In this document: positions 27,305-37,761 of the stretch, one piece after another
Layout: every line of letters begins with the position of its first letter
How positions within the stretch are numbered: the first letter of the stretch is position 1
Assembly: GCF_029026145.1 (NCBI RefSeq)
Contig: NZ_CP119078.1
Coordinates: 1 to 64,000 of the forward strand
DNA length: 64,000 nucleotides
Direction: 5' to 3'
From: Legionella cardiaca
Lineage (GTDB): Bacteria > Pseudomonadota > Gammaproteobacteria > Legionellales > Legionellaceae
Translations under genes and position numbers: made by a program
The notes under the pieces: model-generated
Told to the model about the DNA's origin: nothing
Databases searched by the model: none
The model's input: only the letters and a program-made list of their open reading frames with translations

Positions 27305-29020
27305 TTAAAAGAAGAAACTATTTTCAGTCACCATCTTTTGTTCACTCTCTGTAAGTGCCTCAAAGCAGTTTTCATAATAGGCTTCTTGCCGTTGTTTTTT
27401 GCAAGACATGTCTTTTGTAAAGAGATTACTTCTTTTGAGTTGTTTAAAAACGATAGGAAAATGTTCTACAGGTTCTAAAGTAAGAGAATCGTAAGTTAAA
27501 ATTTTTCTGCCTGCAAAAGGAGAAGATGTTTTAAATTGCATTAATTTTTTATTTAATTTATCTGCATACAGTATAAAATCATCAATTGTTACGTCGTATT
27601 TCTCTGTTGCAAGGAAATGCTCAAATACCTTCTTAAATGACTTATCTTGCTTAAGTAAATCATCCTGGGACAAGGTAATTAGTTGATTAGCCTGAACAGT
27701 ATAAAAATAATAAATCTTTTTTAGTTCAGAATTTTTTTGGTTGAAATCGAAAATTGTTTTACAATTTCGCAGGTAATTACATTTTAGTCGCTCTGAAAAC
27801 TCCTTGATATTCTCAGGAATTTTGAAAAGTTCTAAAGAGACTTCATCCAGGAGAGCAATTATTTCTTTCGTATTTTCAAGCGTGCAGGAGCAACTTTCTA
27901 TTTCATCTAATTTTTTCCGCAATTCCAAACCAAGACAATTTGCCAAAGCAATATTTTCTGCTCTTTGCGCTGCATATCGTCTTAGCTTTCTTGTTAGTAG
28001 CAAAGATTCAAGCTGTTCTTCTAAGTCATTTAACTCTGGGCGTTCCCTGGGATCCTCACAAATCATACTGTTTATAATTTTGACTATTGTTTCTTTATCA
28101 CTGTTCGTTAAGTCATTAACAGCATCGCAGAATGAATCAATATTGTATAATTCCTTGTCACTTTCGGGGTCAAAACACATATTCCAACTGTCAGCGATTG
28201 TAAGCCCGAGAGATGCAATATCAGATTTTTTAGTTGTATACCTACCCTTAAGCTGCTCATGTGACTTATAGCTAGCGGTTCCAACATTTTCATTAGCGGT
28301 TTTTTCTCCATTTTCTTTGCTAAGACCAAAATCACAGATTTTTACAGGAGGAATTCTGGATGAATCATAAGTAATATTTGCAGGTTTGATATCGCGATGA
28401 ATAATGTTGCGTCTGTGGACTTGCTTATTTAAAGCACGTGTTAAATCGATTGCTAAGTCAATGAGAAAATCAGAATCATACTCTTGTAATTGATTTAAAA
28501 AATTTTCCAAGCTGCTGGGGCCCAGATTATGCATTATCAAAAAAGCTGCAGTAGCTGCTTTCTTGCCTTTTATTAACACTGGCTCCTTGCAATGCAGATG
28601 TTTAACCCGCTTACTAAATACATACTCTCTTTGAACTTCCGTTGCTATATCAGTAGCTAGCATCGGTTCTTCAATATATTTAGCTATATAATAAACAGGC
28701 TTTAGGTACAATAATCCATTTTCATCAGCGAGCAACTTCTTTTTTATTAAAAAGATTTTAGCGCTACCTTCAGATAAACGAATATTGTCTTCTAAAATAG
28801 CATAGCGAGGGGTGCCTTTGCCGTTTGAACGAAAAAGAACAACATCATTGCTGAAAGAAAATAATCTATTGGATTGCGCGGTATAATGCTTGCCCTTTTG
28901 TAACAATGGCGTGGAAAATTGTTTGAGAATCCAACTTACTTCTGCAATTATTTCAGGTGGGTAGGTATGAATTTTATTAAGGTTAATGTTAATAACCAAG
29001 GAACCAGAATCAGGGTACAT
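27305..29020 (-). CDS. Eukaryotic-like Ser/Thr protein kinase, candidate Dot/Icm effector
   Basis: 571 residues. Kinase core at about residues 80-340: HRDIKPAN at 208-215 (catalytic Asp210, Asn215), DFG at 230-232, then GTASYKSHEQ as the activation segment and P+1 region, and DIASLGLTIADSW. An early glycine-rich loop is degenerate (SEGSAKIF). The C-terminal 230 residues are helical and unassigned. The last 25 residues are Glu-rich (EALTESEQKMVTEN), resembling the E-block of Dot/Icm substrates. Which LegK-type kinase it resembles, if any, is unknown. Confidence 0.85.
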   Translation of the reverse strand: MYPDSGSLVININLNKIHTYPPEIIAEVSWILKQFSTPLLQKGKHYTAQSNRLFSFSNDVVLFRSNGKGTPRYAILEDNIRLSEGSAKIFLIKKKLLADENGLLYLKPVYYIAKYIEEPMLATDIATEVQREYVFSKRVKHLHCKEPVLIKGKKAATAAFLIMHNLGPSSLENFLNQLQEYDSDFLIDLAIDLTRALNKQVHRRNIIHRDIKPANITYDSSRIPPVKICDFGLSKENGEKTANENVGTASYKSHEQLKGRYTTKKSDIASLGLTIADSWNMCFDPESDKELYNIDSFCDAVNDLTNSDKETIVKIINSMICEDPRERPELNDLEEQLESLLLTRKLRRYAAQRAENIALANCLGLELRKKLDEIESCSCTLENTKEIIALLDEVSLELFKIPENIKEFSERLKCNYLRNCKTIFDFNQKNSELKKIYYFYTVQANQLITLSQDDLLKQDKSFKKVFEHFLATEKYDVTIDDFILYADKLNKKLMQFKTSSPFAGRKILTYDSLTLEPVEHFPIVFKQLKRSNLFTKDMSCKKQRQEAYYENCFEALTESEQKMVTENSFFF

Positions 29021-29263
29021 AGAATTCGTTACAAATTATTCAAAATGTATAAATTTTAACATCTCTTGAATTTTGCTTGCATGGGTAAAACTACCCATAT
29101 CACCGTTATAAAAAAGAATTCTTTTTTAATTCAATGCATTATGAAATTAATGAAATAAACTCAAGGCTATAGAGGTGATTTTAGATTGTAAATAAATTGA
29201 AAATTGCATTTTCGTCTTCTAAACTGTACAAATATTTATCAAAACCGGCCAGGTCTTAGCATC

Positions 29264-30394
29264 ATGCATGATATAGATATTGTAAGTATTGCCTCCGTTG
29301 TACCTGAACAAGCTGTCCTAAGTAGTGAAATCATAAAAGAAGCAAACGGCAACATTAGTCCTGAAGTACGGACAATGTTTGATGCAATGGCCATTCATCA
29401 ACGTTACTCCGTTGTGGAAGATTACCCTCGGTATCTGTCAGGGAAAAAGCAAAGAGCATTAATTCAAGATATCAATGAACTTGCTGTGGATTCTATCCAC
29501 AGATGTATTAATGCAACAGACAAGGCTTTGAACATAGGCCTTTTTATTACCATTACTAATACAGCAATGCGTCCACTGCCATGTATGGCGTATGAAGTCA
29601 TTGCCAAAATTAACCCAACCATTCTTCCTCGTGAAGTAAGTGTTATTAACATGCAAAATCAAGGTTGTTCTACCTTGGTTAAAGCCATTGAAATAGCGCA
29701 ATCTTTTCTAGCAACTAATTTAGGAAAGCAAGCTTTAATTACAGTAGCTGAAACTCATACTGCGATGTCCGCACCGACGTTAAAAAGAAAAAGTATAGGT
29801 TTTAAAGAAATAAGAGAATTGGCAAATGAACAAAAAAGACAGGAAGAAACTCTTAATTTAAACAATTTGATTAATAGTTATCTATTTGGTGATGGGGCTG
29901 TTTCCCTACTATTGCAAAGCAATGAAAATGAGAACAAGTTTGAATGTTTTCATCTGACCAACTGCTCTTGCAAAGATACTGAAATATTGCATATGGATGA
30001 AGGGGGGAGTTATAAGCCATTTTATGATGGATTTCCTCAATACTATTTAAGCAAAATAGTGCCCGCAAGAGGGTTATTTTATAGCAAATGCTTGCTAGAA
30101 AAACTCTGTAAAAACTGCTCCCAAGATGACTATATCAATGATATCGATCTTTTTTTAATTCACACGGGCAGCAAGAAAATTATTGACGGTGTAAGACGCG
30201 CATTTAATTTAGAATCTGACAGCGAAAAAGTCTCTCATTCCTACTCGATTATCAATAATTTTGGCAATTTATCCTCCTGTTCTATCGGATTTATGCTTGA
30301 TGAGGCTATTAACAAAGGTAAAGAAAAAGGAACGATTTTATTAGTTTCTTTTGGTGTTGGTTTTAGCGGAAGTATAGCGAAATGGCATCTCTGA
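29264..30394 (+). CDS. Thiolase-fold ketosynthase resembling type III polyketide synthase
   Basis: 376 residues from the ATG at 29264; an upstream extension to 29204 lacks family character. The catalytic triad reads Cys135 (QNQGCSTL), His300 (LFLIHTGSKKIIDGV) and Asn335 (NNFGNLSSCSIGFMLDEA). The last motif is typical of chalcone/stilbene-synthase-like enzymes rather than FabH. Such enzymes condense acyl-CoA with malonyl-CoA to make pyrones or resorcinols. Substrate and product are unknown. A FabH-like gene follows 107 bp later. Confidence 0.8.
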   Translation: MHDIDIVSIASVVPEQAVLSSEIIKEANGNISPEVRTMFDAMAIHQRYSVVEDYPRYLSGKKQRALIQDINELAVDSIHRCINATDKALNIGLFITITNTAMRPLPCMAYEVIAKINPTILPREVSVINMQNQGCSTLVKAIEIAQSFLATNLGKQALITVAETHTAMSAPTLKRKSIGFKEIRELANEQKRQEETLNLNNLINSYLFGDGAVSLLLQSNENENKFECFHLTNCSCKDTEILHMDEGGSYKPFYDGFPQYYLSKIVPARGLFYSKCLLEKLCKNCSQDDYINDIDLFLIHTGSKKIIDGVRRAFNLESDSEKVSHSYSIINNFGNLSSCSIGFMLDEAINKGKEKGTILLVSFGVGFSGSIAKWHL

Positions 30395-30501
30395 AGAGGC
30401 AATTCTGGGTTGAGAGGATGGTGGTTCAAGCGGCAAAGAAAAAACCTTGTCGAATGTCAGAAACTATTTTTAGCATGTGCAATGCAAAAAGGAGTTAACT
30501 T

Positions 30502-31470
30502 ATGACTGATATTCAAATTTTATCATGTGGTGGTTATCTTCCTGAAAAAGTTGTTACCAATAAGGATCTCGAAGCAATATTGGATACAAGCGATGCTTGG
30601 ATAACGCAAATGACAGGCATTAAGCAACGCCATGTTCTTACAGAGAATGAAGATTTTTTAGATTGTAGTTACAACGCAGCCATGAGAGCCATTGAGGAAG
30701 CTGGCATTTCTCCCCAATTGATTGATTTGATTATTGTAGCGACTACAACCTCTTATCAGTTAATGCCTAGCACGGCTGCTATGCTGCAGCAGAAGCTCAA
30801 CAATCCACATTGTATTGCTTTTGATATGCAGGCTGCGTGTTCAGGCTTCATTTATGCGCTAGGAAATGCTTATTATCTCATGCGGGCAAATCCAAATATT
30901 GAACATGCTTTAATCCTGGGTTGTGATGTTTTTTCTAAAATTGTTGATAAGAATGACAGAGCAACAAGTATATTATTTGGCGATGGATTTGGCGCTTTTG
31001 TATTGAAACGTTCAGATAATGGTCAAGGTATTTTTTACTGTAATTTAGGTGGAGACGGTGCGGGTATTGATGAGCTATACATTCCTTGGGGATGTGCTAA
31101 AGGAAAACAGGAAGAACATCAACCTTTTATTAAAATGAACGGCAAACACGTTTTTAAGAATGCGGTTGCTCGATTTACTCATGAAATCCAACAAGCTTTA
31201 AAATGTGCGCAGCTGACGGTTAGCGATATTCAACATTTTATTCCCCATCAGGCTAATATTCGTATTTTGCAAACGATAGCGACAACCTTAAATGTGCCCA
31301 TGGAAAAATTTATCATTTCCTTAGATAAACATGGAAATACATCAGCCGCTTCTATTCCTTTAGCTTTCCGCGAAGCTTACCTGGAAGGAAAAATCCAGCG
31401 TGGCGATTTAATACTGTTGTGTGCTTTTGGCGCCGGTTATACTTGGGGAACCATTCTTTTTGAATTTTAA
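30502..31470 (+). CDS. fabH: 3-oxoacyl-ACP synthase III (FabH) family
   Basis: 322 residues. KAS III condenses acetyl-CoA with malonyl-ACP to start fatty-acid synthesis. Triad residues are Cys113 (AACSGF), His249 (FIPHQANIR) and Asn279 (HGNTSAAS), all canonical. It begins MTDIQILSCGGYLPEKVVTN. It is not in a fab/plsX cluster, so it may be a second FabH or a specialised starter enzyme acting with the upstream ketosynthase. AAAAAGGAG precedes the ATG. Confidence 0.88.
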   Translation: MTDIQILSCGGYLPEKVVTNKDLEAILDTSDAWITQMTGIKQRHVLTENEDFLDCSYNAAMRAIEEAGISPQLIDLIIVATTTSYQLMPSTAAMLQQKLNNPHCIAFDMQAACSGFIYALGNAYYLMRANPNIEHALILGCDVFSKIVDKNDRATSILFGDGFGAFVLKRSDNGQGIFYCNLGGDGAGIDELYIPWGCAKGKQEEHQPFIKMNGKHVFKNAVARFTHEIQQALKCAQLTVSDIQHFIPHQANIRILQTIATTLNVPMEKFIISLDKHGNTSAASIPLAFREAYLEGKIQRGDLILLCAFGAGYTWGTILFEF

Positions 31471-31547
31471 CTAGAAAGCAGCAGCTTCTTCTCCTGTAGA
31501 CTATTTGTAGGTTACAATTCTGCCAATTTATTTTTCTTGCGTGTCGA

Positions 31548-34500
31548 ATGCAGCTTAAAGAGTTAAAATTAGCAGGGTTTAAATCCTTCGTGGATCTCAC
31601 TGTCGTGCCTTTTCCAAGTCAATTGGTTGCAGTTGTTGGACCTAATGGTTGTGGAAAATCCAATGTTATTGATGCTGTACGCTGGGTAATGGGCGAAAGC
31701 TCTGCAAAAAATCTGCGCGGCGAGTCAATGACTGATGTCATTTTTAATGGTTCAACAAATCGTAAAGCTGTAGGGCAGGCTTCCGTAGAGCTTGTTTTCG
31801 ACAATAGCCTTGGACGCTTAACAGGCCAATATGGCAGCTACCAGGAAATTTCAGTAAAACGTGTCGTTACTCGCGATGGTGAATCCTACTACTATTTAAA
31901 TGGTAGTCGTTGCCGTCGCCGTGATATCACCGATATATTTTTAGGAACAGGAGCAGGTGCTCGTGGTTATTCCATTATTGGCCAGGGAACTATTTCAAGA
32001 ATTGTAGAAGCTCGCCCCGAGGAATTAAGAGCTTATCTTGAAGAAGCGGCAGGTGTTTCAAAATATAAAGAGCGACGTCGTGAAACGTTGGTACGTATTA
32101 ATCATACCCGCGAAAATTTGGCACGCGTTGCTGATATCCGCGATGAATTAGACAAACAGTTACAGCGACTCGAGCGCCAAGCCAAAGCGGCTGAGCGTTA
32201 TAAGGTTCTGAAGGCTGAAGAGCGATTGTACAAAGCCGAAATTTTAGCATTGAAATGGCGCGGACTAACGGAAGAACAAATTACAAGACAGGCGGCAATC
32301 AAGCAATTTCTGGCGGAATATGAAAGCCATCAGGCAAATGCAGCCGAAGCGTTTAAGCAAAGTACATTATTTCGTGAAAAACTTCATGAGGACAATGAGG
32401 TTTTTCAACAGGTACAAACGAATTTTTATCAATTGGCTACAGAAATTGCTCGTTTAGAAGAGGCAATTGGCCAAAACAAACGTGAAAAGCAGCGTCTGCA
32501 GGCCGATCAACAACAAATCCAAATAGATTGGCAAACGGCAACGAATCAAATACAACAAGATACTGAGCTATTGCAAAATAGTGAGCAATCCTTAGAAACA
32601 TTAAATAAGAATTGGCAATCTTTACAGACGGAATTTTGTGATAAAGAACGGTTATTGCAGGACATACAGAAACAACAAGCGGACTGGAACAGCAAGGCAC
32701 AGTCAATGCAAATTGAGTCCAATAAAGCCATACGCGTGGTCGAAGTCGAACAGTTGCGATTACAGCATATTGCTCAACAACGCCAACACGTATTAACAAG
32801 GCTTGAAAAAATTGCCGAGGAACAACGACTCATTGAAATTGATTCTCTCAAGGAAACGCTTGTCACGCAAAAAGAAACATTAAAATTATTGGCGATGCAA
32901 ATAGAGGAACAAGAGATTGGCTACCAGCAAATTGCAACCGAAACCTCAGCATGCCGGGAACAGTTAGCCGCAACGGAGAAGAAGGTTCTTGAAGCACAAG
33001 ACAACGTTTATCATTTAACTACCAAGCAGGCTGGTGTATTTGCAGCACAACAGACTGCTTTGGGGCGCACAAAAACATTAACTTCTCTTGAATTGTGGGA
33101 AAATAAACCTCGCCTCGTTGAAAAATTGACCGTAGATAAAGAGTGGCAATATGCTTGTGAACTTGTACTCAATGATGGCTTGCAAGCCATTGTTTTGGAT
33201 TCGTTGGATGAACTCCTGGCAAATATCAGTACAATACCTGCTAATACCGCGTTGTTCCTTACCCCACGTCAAATTAAAGAAACAGTAAAGAGCAACTACC
33301 CACGTTTAGTTGATAAAATAACGGGTTTTCAACCCAATTGGTTGCCCTCTCTAGATAATATTTATGCGGCCAATAATTTAGATGAAGCACTTGCCTGGTT
33401 GGGAAATTTAAGTGACTTGGAATCAATCATTACTCCTGATGGCTATTGGTTATCAAAACAATGGATTAAAATTGCCAAGGCATCCGCCCAAGAACAAACA
33501 GGATTATTATTGCGTCAGGAAGAATTAGTAATTCTTAATAAAGAGCTTTCTACTGCTGAAGAACAATTAGCTAGTTTAAAAATAGCGCGTGATCAATTAC
33601 ATCAACGGCTTCAAGAGCATAGCTTAAGTTTGGACATTGCAAAGCAGCATTTATCGGTAACTCGTGATAATTATAAAACTTGTGAACTAGATGTTAATAC
33701 GAAAACGCATGCCTTACAGCAAGCTGAGATAAGAGAAAATCTTTTAGTTGGTGAACATGAAGAACTTTCATTAGCGTTGGAAGAATTGGCAACGGATCAA
33801 CATAATGCAGAACAGGCCTTGTTGATAGCGACCAAAGCAACTAAACAACATGAAGAGGAACAACATGAATTTGTTGTTCAAAAAACACAATGGGACAATA
33901 CCTTACTGTCTCATCGTCAAGCGGTGGACGATGTCCGAGCAGCTTTACATCAGAGTCAGTTACTCTATGATCGAGAAAAGATAAAAATTCAGCAGCTAAC
34001 GGAGAATGTCAAACGTGAAAAATTACGTCTTGAAACTCTGGATGACCGTATGGAAACGCTTGCTGCTCGCTTATTGGCTCTTGAAACCCCCGAAGCGGGT
34101 TTACATAATAATTTGCAAGAAAAAATTCTGCAGCATAGGGAGTTAGAAGAACAATTAAGCCTATTCAGAGAAAATCTCAATAGCTTAACAAGACAATTAG
34201 AATCTTTTGAAGCACTTGTTCGGACAGAAGAAAAAAATGCACAGCTTGTTCAGGAAAAAATGCAACAAGAACAAATGCAGGAACAAGCGCTAGCTGTTCG
34301 TGCAAGTGGAATTATTGAGTCATTGACAGAACTTGATGTGCAGTTGAAGGATTTATTAGCCAATATCCCCACGGATGTTTCTCAAGAAGCCCATGAACAA
34401 GCCTTGGCTGAAATCGTTGAAAAAATTAAACGCTTGGGTGCAATTAATTTAGCAGCTATTGAGGAATACGATACAGAATTGCAGCGTAAACAGCATTTAG

Positions 34501-35051
34501 ATGAGCAATATCACGATCTTAGTGAGGCCCTTGCAACGCTTGATGCAGCCATTGAAAAGATGGACAAAGAAACACAACAACGCTTAAAAAATACCTTCGA
34601 CGAAGTTAATACAGCGTTCCAATCACTTTTCCCCCGTCTTTTTGGTGGGGGTCGTGCAATGTTAGAGTTAACTTGCGATAATCTGCTAGAAGCTGGTATT
34701 TTAGTGATGGCTCAGCCTCCGGGTAAGCGAAATAGTACAATTCATTTACTTTCTGGTGGGGAAAAGGCGATGACGGCTGTGGCCTTGGTGTTTGCTATTT
34801 TTCAATTAAATCCATCACCATTTTGTATGTTGGATGAAGTAGATGCGCCACTTGATGATGTGAATGTTGGTCGATTTTGTACTTTAGTAAAAGAGATGTC
34901 ACAATTCGTACAATTCCTGTTTATCACTCATAACAAAGTAACTATGGAATTGGCAGATCATTTAATTGGAGTAACTATGCGTGAACCTGGTGTTTCTCGT
35001 GTGGTTGCAGTAGATGTAGAACAGGCTTTGTCGATGAGCTCGTCGGAATGA
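31548..35051 (+). CDS. smc: Chromosome segregation ATPase Smc
   Basis: 1167 residues, full length. Condensin core for chromosome organisation. Walker A is GPNGCGKSN at 31-39, the arms are two long Gln/Glu/Lys-rich coiled coils around a hinge at about 500-650, and the C-terminal head carries LSGGEKAMTA and Walker B FCMLDEVDAPLDD. The ATG gives the canonical MQLKELKLAGFKSF. zipA follows 27 bp later, as in many gammaproteobacteria. No scpA or scpB is in view. Confidence 0.97.
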   Translation: MQLKELKLAGFKSFVDLTVVPFPSQLVAVVGPNGCGKSNVIDAVRWVMGESSAKNLRGESMTDVIFNGSTNRKAVGQASVELVFDNSLGRLTGQYGSYQEISVKRVVTRDGESYYYLNGSRCRRRDITDIFLGTGAGARGYSIIGQGTISRIVEARPEELRAYLEEAAGVSKYKERRRETLVRINHTRENLARVADIRDELDKQLQRLERQAKAAERYKVLKAEERLYKAEILALKWRGLTEEQITRQAAIKQFLAEYESHQANAAEAFKQSTLFREKLHEDNEVFQQVQTNFYQLATEIARLEEAIGQNKREKQRLQADQQQIQIDWQTATNQIQQDTELLQNSEQSLETLNKNWQSLQTEFCDKERLLQDIQKQQADWNSKAQSMQIESNKAIRVVEVEQLRLQHIAQQRQHVLTRLEKIAEEQRLIEIDSLKETLVTQKETLKLLAMQIEEQEIGYQQIATETSACREQLAATEKKVLEAQDNVYHLTTKQAGVFAAQQTALGRTKTLTSLELWENKPRLVEKLTVDKEWQYACELVLNDGLQAIVLDSLDELLANISTIPANTALFLTPRQIKETVKSNYPRLVDKITGFQPNWLPSLDNIYAANNLDEALAWLGNLSDLESIITPDGYWLSKQWIKIAKASAQEQTGLLLRQEELVILNKELSTAEEQLASLKIARDQLHQRLQEHSLSLDIAKQHLSVTRDNYKTCELDVNTKTHALQQAEIRENLLVGEHEELSLALEELATDQHNAEQALLIATKATKQHEEEQHEFVVQKTQWDNTLLSHRQAVDDVRAALHQSQLLYDREKIKIQQLTENVKREKLRLETLDDRMETLAARLLALETPEAGLHNNLQEKILQHRELEEQLSLFRENLNSLTRQLESFEALVRTEEKNAQLVQEKMQQEQMQEQALAVRASGIIESLTELDVQLKDLLANIPTDVSQEAHEQALAEIVEKIKRLGAINLAAIEEYDTELQRKQHLDEQYHDLSEALATLDAAIEKMDKETQQRLKNTFDEVNTAFQSLFPRLFGGGRAMLELTCDNLLEAGILVMAQPPGKRNSTIHLLSGGEKAMTAVALVFAIFQLNPSPFCMLDEVDAPLDDVNVGRFCTLVKEMSQFVQFLFITHNKVTMELADHLIGVTMREPGVSRVVAVDVEQALSMSSSE

Positions 35052-35078
35052 TACGGGTTCTTAATAGAGGAGTAAAAA

Positions 35079-35804
35079 ATGCAGGCAAATTGGAGTCTTA
35101 TCCTTAATGTTCTGTTACTCATTGGCGTTGTAATTGCTATTGGACGCTTGATGAAGGCCAGGCGCCAGAGCTTGAATCCCGTTAGTTATCAACCCTCCTT
35201 CGGACAAACAGAAAATAAACAGTTTGATGACATTATTGCTGTGCGCAAAGTTAATCATGGTTTTCAAGACGTTACCGAAGAGCATCACGATAACTTCACG
35301 GAAACAACAGCTGCAATGGGACCCATGATCGGTGAGTTTGAAGAAGAAAACCACGCTACTAGTAATGAGCCCGGTCAATCACTAATGATGTTTTTATTAG
35401 CTAAAGAAAATCGTCAATTGGCAGGTTATGAATTATTGCAAACAGTATTAGCTGCAGGCTTACGTTTCGGAGAAGGTCAGTTGTTTCATCGTCATCAACA
35501 TGCCAATGGTCAAGGTCCCGTGCTTTGCAGTCTAGCAGCAGCAACAGCAAGTGGCGTATTTGATTTGCAAAATATCGGCGCTTTCAGCGTTAGAGGCCTA
35601 TGTCTTTTTATGCAATCTTCAGGCAATCCAACAATAGATGCTGAGCGCCTTAACATTATGTATGAAACGGCAAAGCAACTTCGGGATGGTCTGGATACGC
35701 ATTTGCTTGATGAGCAGCGCCAGCCACTGACAGAGGCCAGCTTGGCGCGCTACTATCGTAAGTTAAATATTAGCGAAACTTATGAATTGCCCGCTCTGGC
35801 TTAA
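35079..35804 (+). CDS. zipA: Cell division protein ZipA
   Basis: 241 residues. Membrane-anchored FtsZ tether of the divisome. An N-terminal membrane helix (about 6-22) is followed by a short charged linker (to about 95) and the C-terminal FtsZ-binding domain with FLLAKENRQLAGYELLQTVLAAGLRFGEGQLFHR. The linker is much shorter than in E. coli. The usual downstream ligA is missing; a YggU gene overlaps the 3' end by 23 bp. Confidence 0.88.
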   Translation: MQANWSLILNVLLLIGVVIAIGRLMKARRQSLNPVSYQPSFGQTENKQFDDIIAVRKVNHGFQDVTEEHHDNFTETTAAMGPMIGEFEEENHATSNEPGQSLMMFLLAKENRQLAGYELLQTVLAAGLRFGEGQLFHRHQHANGQGPVLCSLAAATASGVFDLQNIGAFSVRGLCLFMQSSGNPTIDAERLNIMYETAKQLRDGLDTHLLDEQRQPLTEASLARYYRKLNISETYELPALA

Positions 35805-36108
35805 ATACAATGCTCAGCAACTTACACTACAAATAAAAGTTAAGCCGGGTGCCAAGCAAAACAAAATTTCATTTGATTCAGTAGATTGCTTGCAGATTAG
35901 CCTGCAAGCAAGCCCTCAAGATGGTAAAGCCAACAAAATGCTTATTCAGTATTTGGCAAACTTATTAGGTGTTATGCAAAAACAAATTACCATTCTATAC
36001 GGCACTACCTCTCGTAATAAAGTGCTTGGTATAAAAGTGGTTGCTGGTGAACAAGAGAGATTAATAAAGTATTTCATGGAGCAACTGCACCAAAATAACA
36101 AATTGTAA
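35782..36108 (+). CDS. YggU/DUF167 family protein
   Basis: 108 residues. Small alpha/beta protein of the DUF167 family, function unknown. The core VKPGAKQNKI, followed by SPQDGKANKMLIQYLANLLGV and ILYGTTSRNKVLGI, is diagnostic. It overlaps zipA by 23 bp and is likely translated by coupling. Confidence 0.9.
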   Translation: MNCPLWLKYNAQQLTLQIKVKPGAKQNKISFDSVDCLQISLQASPQDGKANKMLIQYLANLLGVMQKQITILYGTTSRNKVLGIKVVAGEQERLIKYFMEQLHQNNKL

Positions 36109-36277
36109 ATAGGATATGTCATCCATTCTCGCGATGACGCTTGGCGTTTACCGCTACAAAAATATCGCCCAGGGAAGAAGCTTACTCAATCCAGAGCTAT
36201 ATGTATAAAATTACAGCATTTGCTGGTGAGTTCGAGGAATAATAAGTACACTAGGCTTTTGACTATTCTAAATTGCT

Positions 36278-37606
36278 ATGAACCTAAACTATATTGCGAA
36301 ATTACTGGGTAATTCGTGTCCTGGCGACACATTAATTACGGGTATTTGTATCGATAGTCGCCAGATAAAACCAGGGGACTTATTTATTGCTTTAGCGGGA
36401 GAACGCTTCGATGGTCATGATTTCATCGAAGAAGTGGCGGCGAAAGGTGCTCTTGCCGTTGTTTGTAGTCGAATAAATAATAAGGTTGCAATACCGCAGT
36501 TGCTCGTTCCCGACACGCTAAAGGCCTTGGCAAAAATTGCAGCTGCACATCGCCAAACTATTCAGTGCCCTGTGATTGCGTTAACAGGTAGCAATGGCAA
36601 AACAAGTGTAAAAGAAATGATCGCTTCCATTCTGCCAAAGCCGGCTCACGCCACTACAGGCAATTTAAATAACCATATTGGTGCTCCTTTAAGTGTCTTG
36701 CAATTGAATTCTACCCACCGCTATGCAGTATTTGAATTAGGTGCCAATCATATTGGGGAAATCGCGCATACGGCGGCTATTGTGCAGCCACATGTTGCGC
36801 TTATTAATAATATTGCGCCTGCACATATAGGTGAATTTGGTTCAATTGATGGTGTTGCCAAAGCAAAAGGTGAAATTTATCACGCATTAGATAGTGCTGG
36901 TACTGCCATAGTGAATGATGATGACGCTTATGCGCATTTTTGGGATGGAATCTTAGGGAGTAAAAAAGTCTTGCGTTTTTCCTTGACGAAACCTGCGGAT
37001 ATTTATGCACACAATATTTGTTTTAATGAACAAGGTTGTGCGCAATTTGATTTAACTCTTCCGACAGGGCAGGCACAAGTTACGATGCAAGTTCCTGGTG
37101 AGCATACGGTATCCAATGCGTTAGCTGCAGCAAGTTGTTGCTATGCAGTGGGAATCTCCCTAACTGACATTGTTCGAGGATTAAGTCAGTTTCGCGGCGT
37201 TCCTGGTCGGATGACTTTTTTAAATGGAAAAAATCAATCATTAGTAATTGATGATACTTACAATGCCAATTTACGCTCGGTACTTACTGCTGTTGATGTA
37301 TTAGCTAAACGTCAGGGACGTCGTATTCTTGTTTTAGGAGATATGGGGGAGCTTGGTAGTTGGACGCAAGAGCATCATGAGGAAGTGGGCTATGCGGCGC
37401 AGCGTCAGGGGATTGATCTGCTGTTGACGTGTGGCGTTCATAGTGCACATACCAGTAAAGCATTTGGACTTAGTGCAAAACATTATAAAACGCAGGAAGA
37501 ACTGGCCCAGGATTTGCTCAAAAAACTTGATGCCAACACGACTGTTTTAGTAAAAGGCTCACGTTCCGCGGCAATGGAAAAAATTGTGCATCAACTGGTG
37601 GGTTGA
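36278..37606 (+). CDS. murF: UDP-MurNAc-tripeptide-D-Ala-D-Ala ligase
   Basis: 442 residues. Adds D-Ala-D-Ala to the UDP-MurNAc tripeptide, the last cytoplasmic step of pentapeptide synthesis. The P-loop is GSNGKTS at 104-110, the N-terminal Mur domain has GICIDSRQIKPGDLF, and VIDDTYNAN lies in the C-terminal part. It heads the visible mur/fts run. mraZ, rsmH, ftsL, ftsI and murE are not in the 170 bp before it, so the classical cluster is broken here. Confidence 0.96.
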   Translation: MNLNYIAKLLGNSCPGDTLITGICIDSRQIKPGDLFIALAGERFDGHDFIEEVAAKGALAVVCSRINNKVAIPQLLVPDTLKALAKIAAAHRQTIQCPVIALTGSNGKTSVKEMIASILPKPAHATTGNLNNHIGAPLSVLQLNSTHRYAVFELGANHIGEIAHTAAIVQPHVALINNIAPAHIGEFGSIDGVAKAKGEIYHALDSAGTAIVNDDDAYAHFWDGILGSKKVLRFSLTKPADIYAHNICFNEQGCAQFDLTLPTGQAQVTMQVPGEHTVSNALAAASCCYAVGISLTDIVRGLSQFRGVPGRMTFLNGKNQSLVIDDTYNANLRSVLTAVDVLAKRQGRRILVLGDMGELGSWTQEHHEEVGYAAQRQGIDLLLTCGVHSAHTSKAFGLSAKHYKTQEELAQDLLKKLDANTTVLVKGSRSAAMEKIVHQLVG

Positions 37607-37761
37607 ATCCCAGAATATGATATGCTTGGCAACTTTTTGCGCGGCCAAATAATTGCGCCAGGATATTGAGATGATGGCAGTTGTTTTTCGGCAATGAATA
37701 GCAACGTATCCTATGCGATTTTACTTGGGGATTCCCTAACTTTTAATGAGGTAGATAGAAA

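Noticed and set aside
29081-29098. ATGGGTA-N4-TACCCAT inverted repeat between the kinase and ketosynthase genes
   Set aside because: Only 7 bp per arm with no second copy seen; not enough to call an operator.
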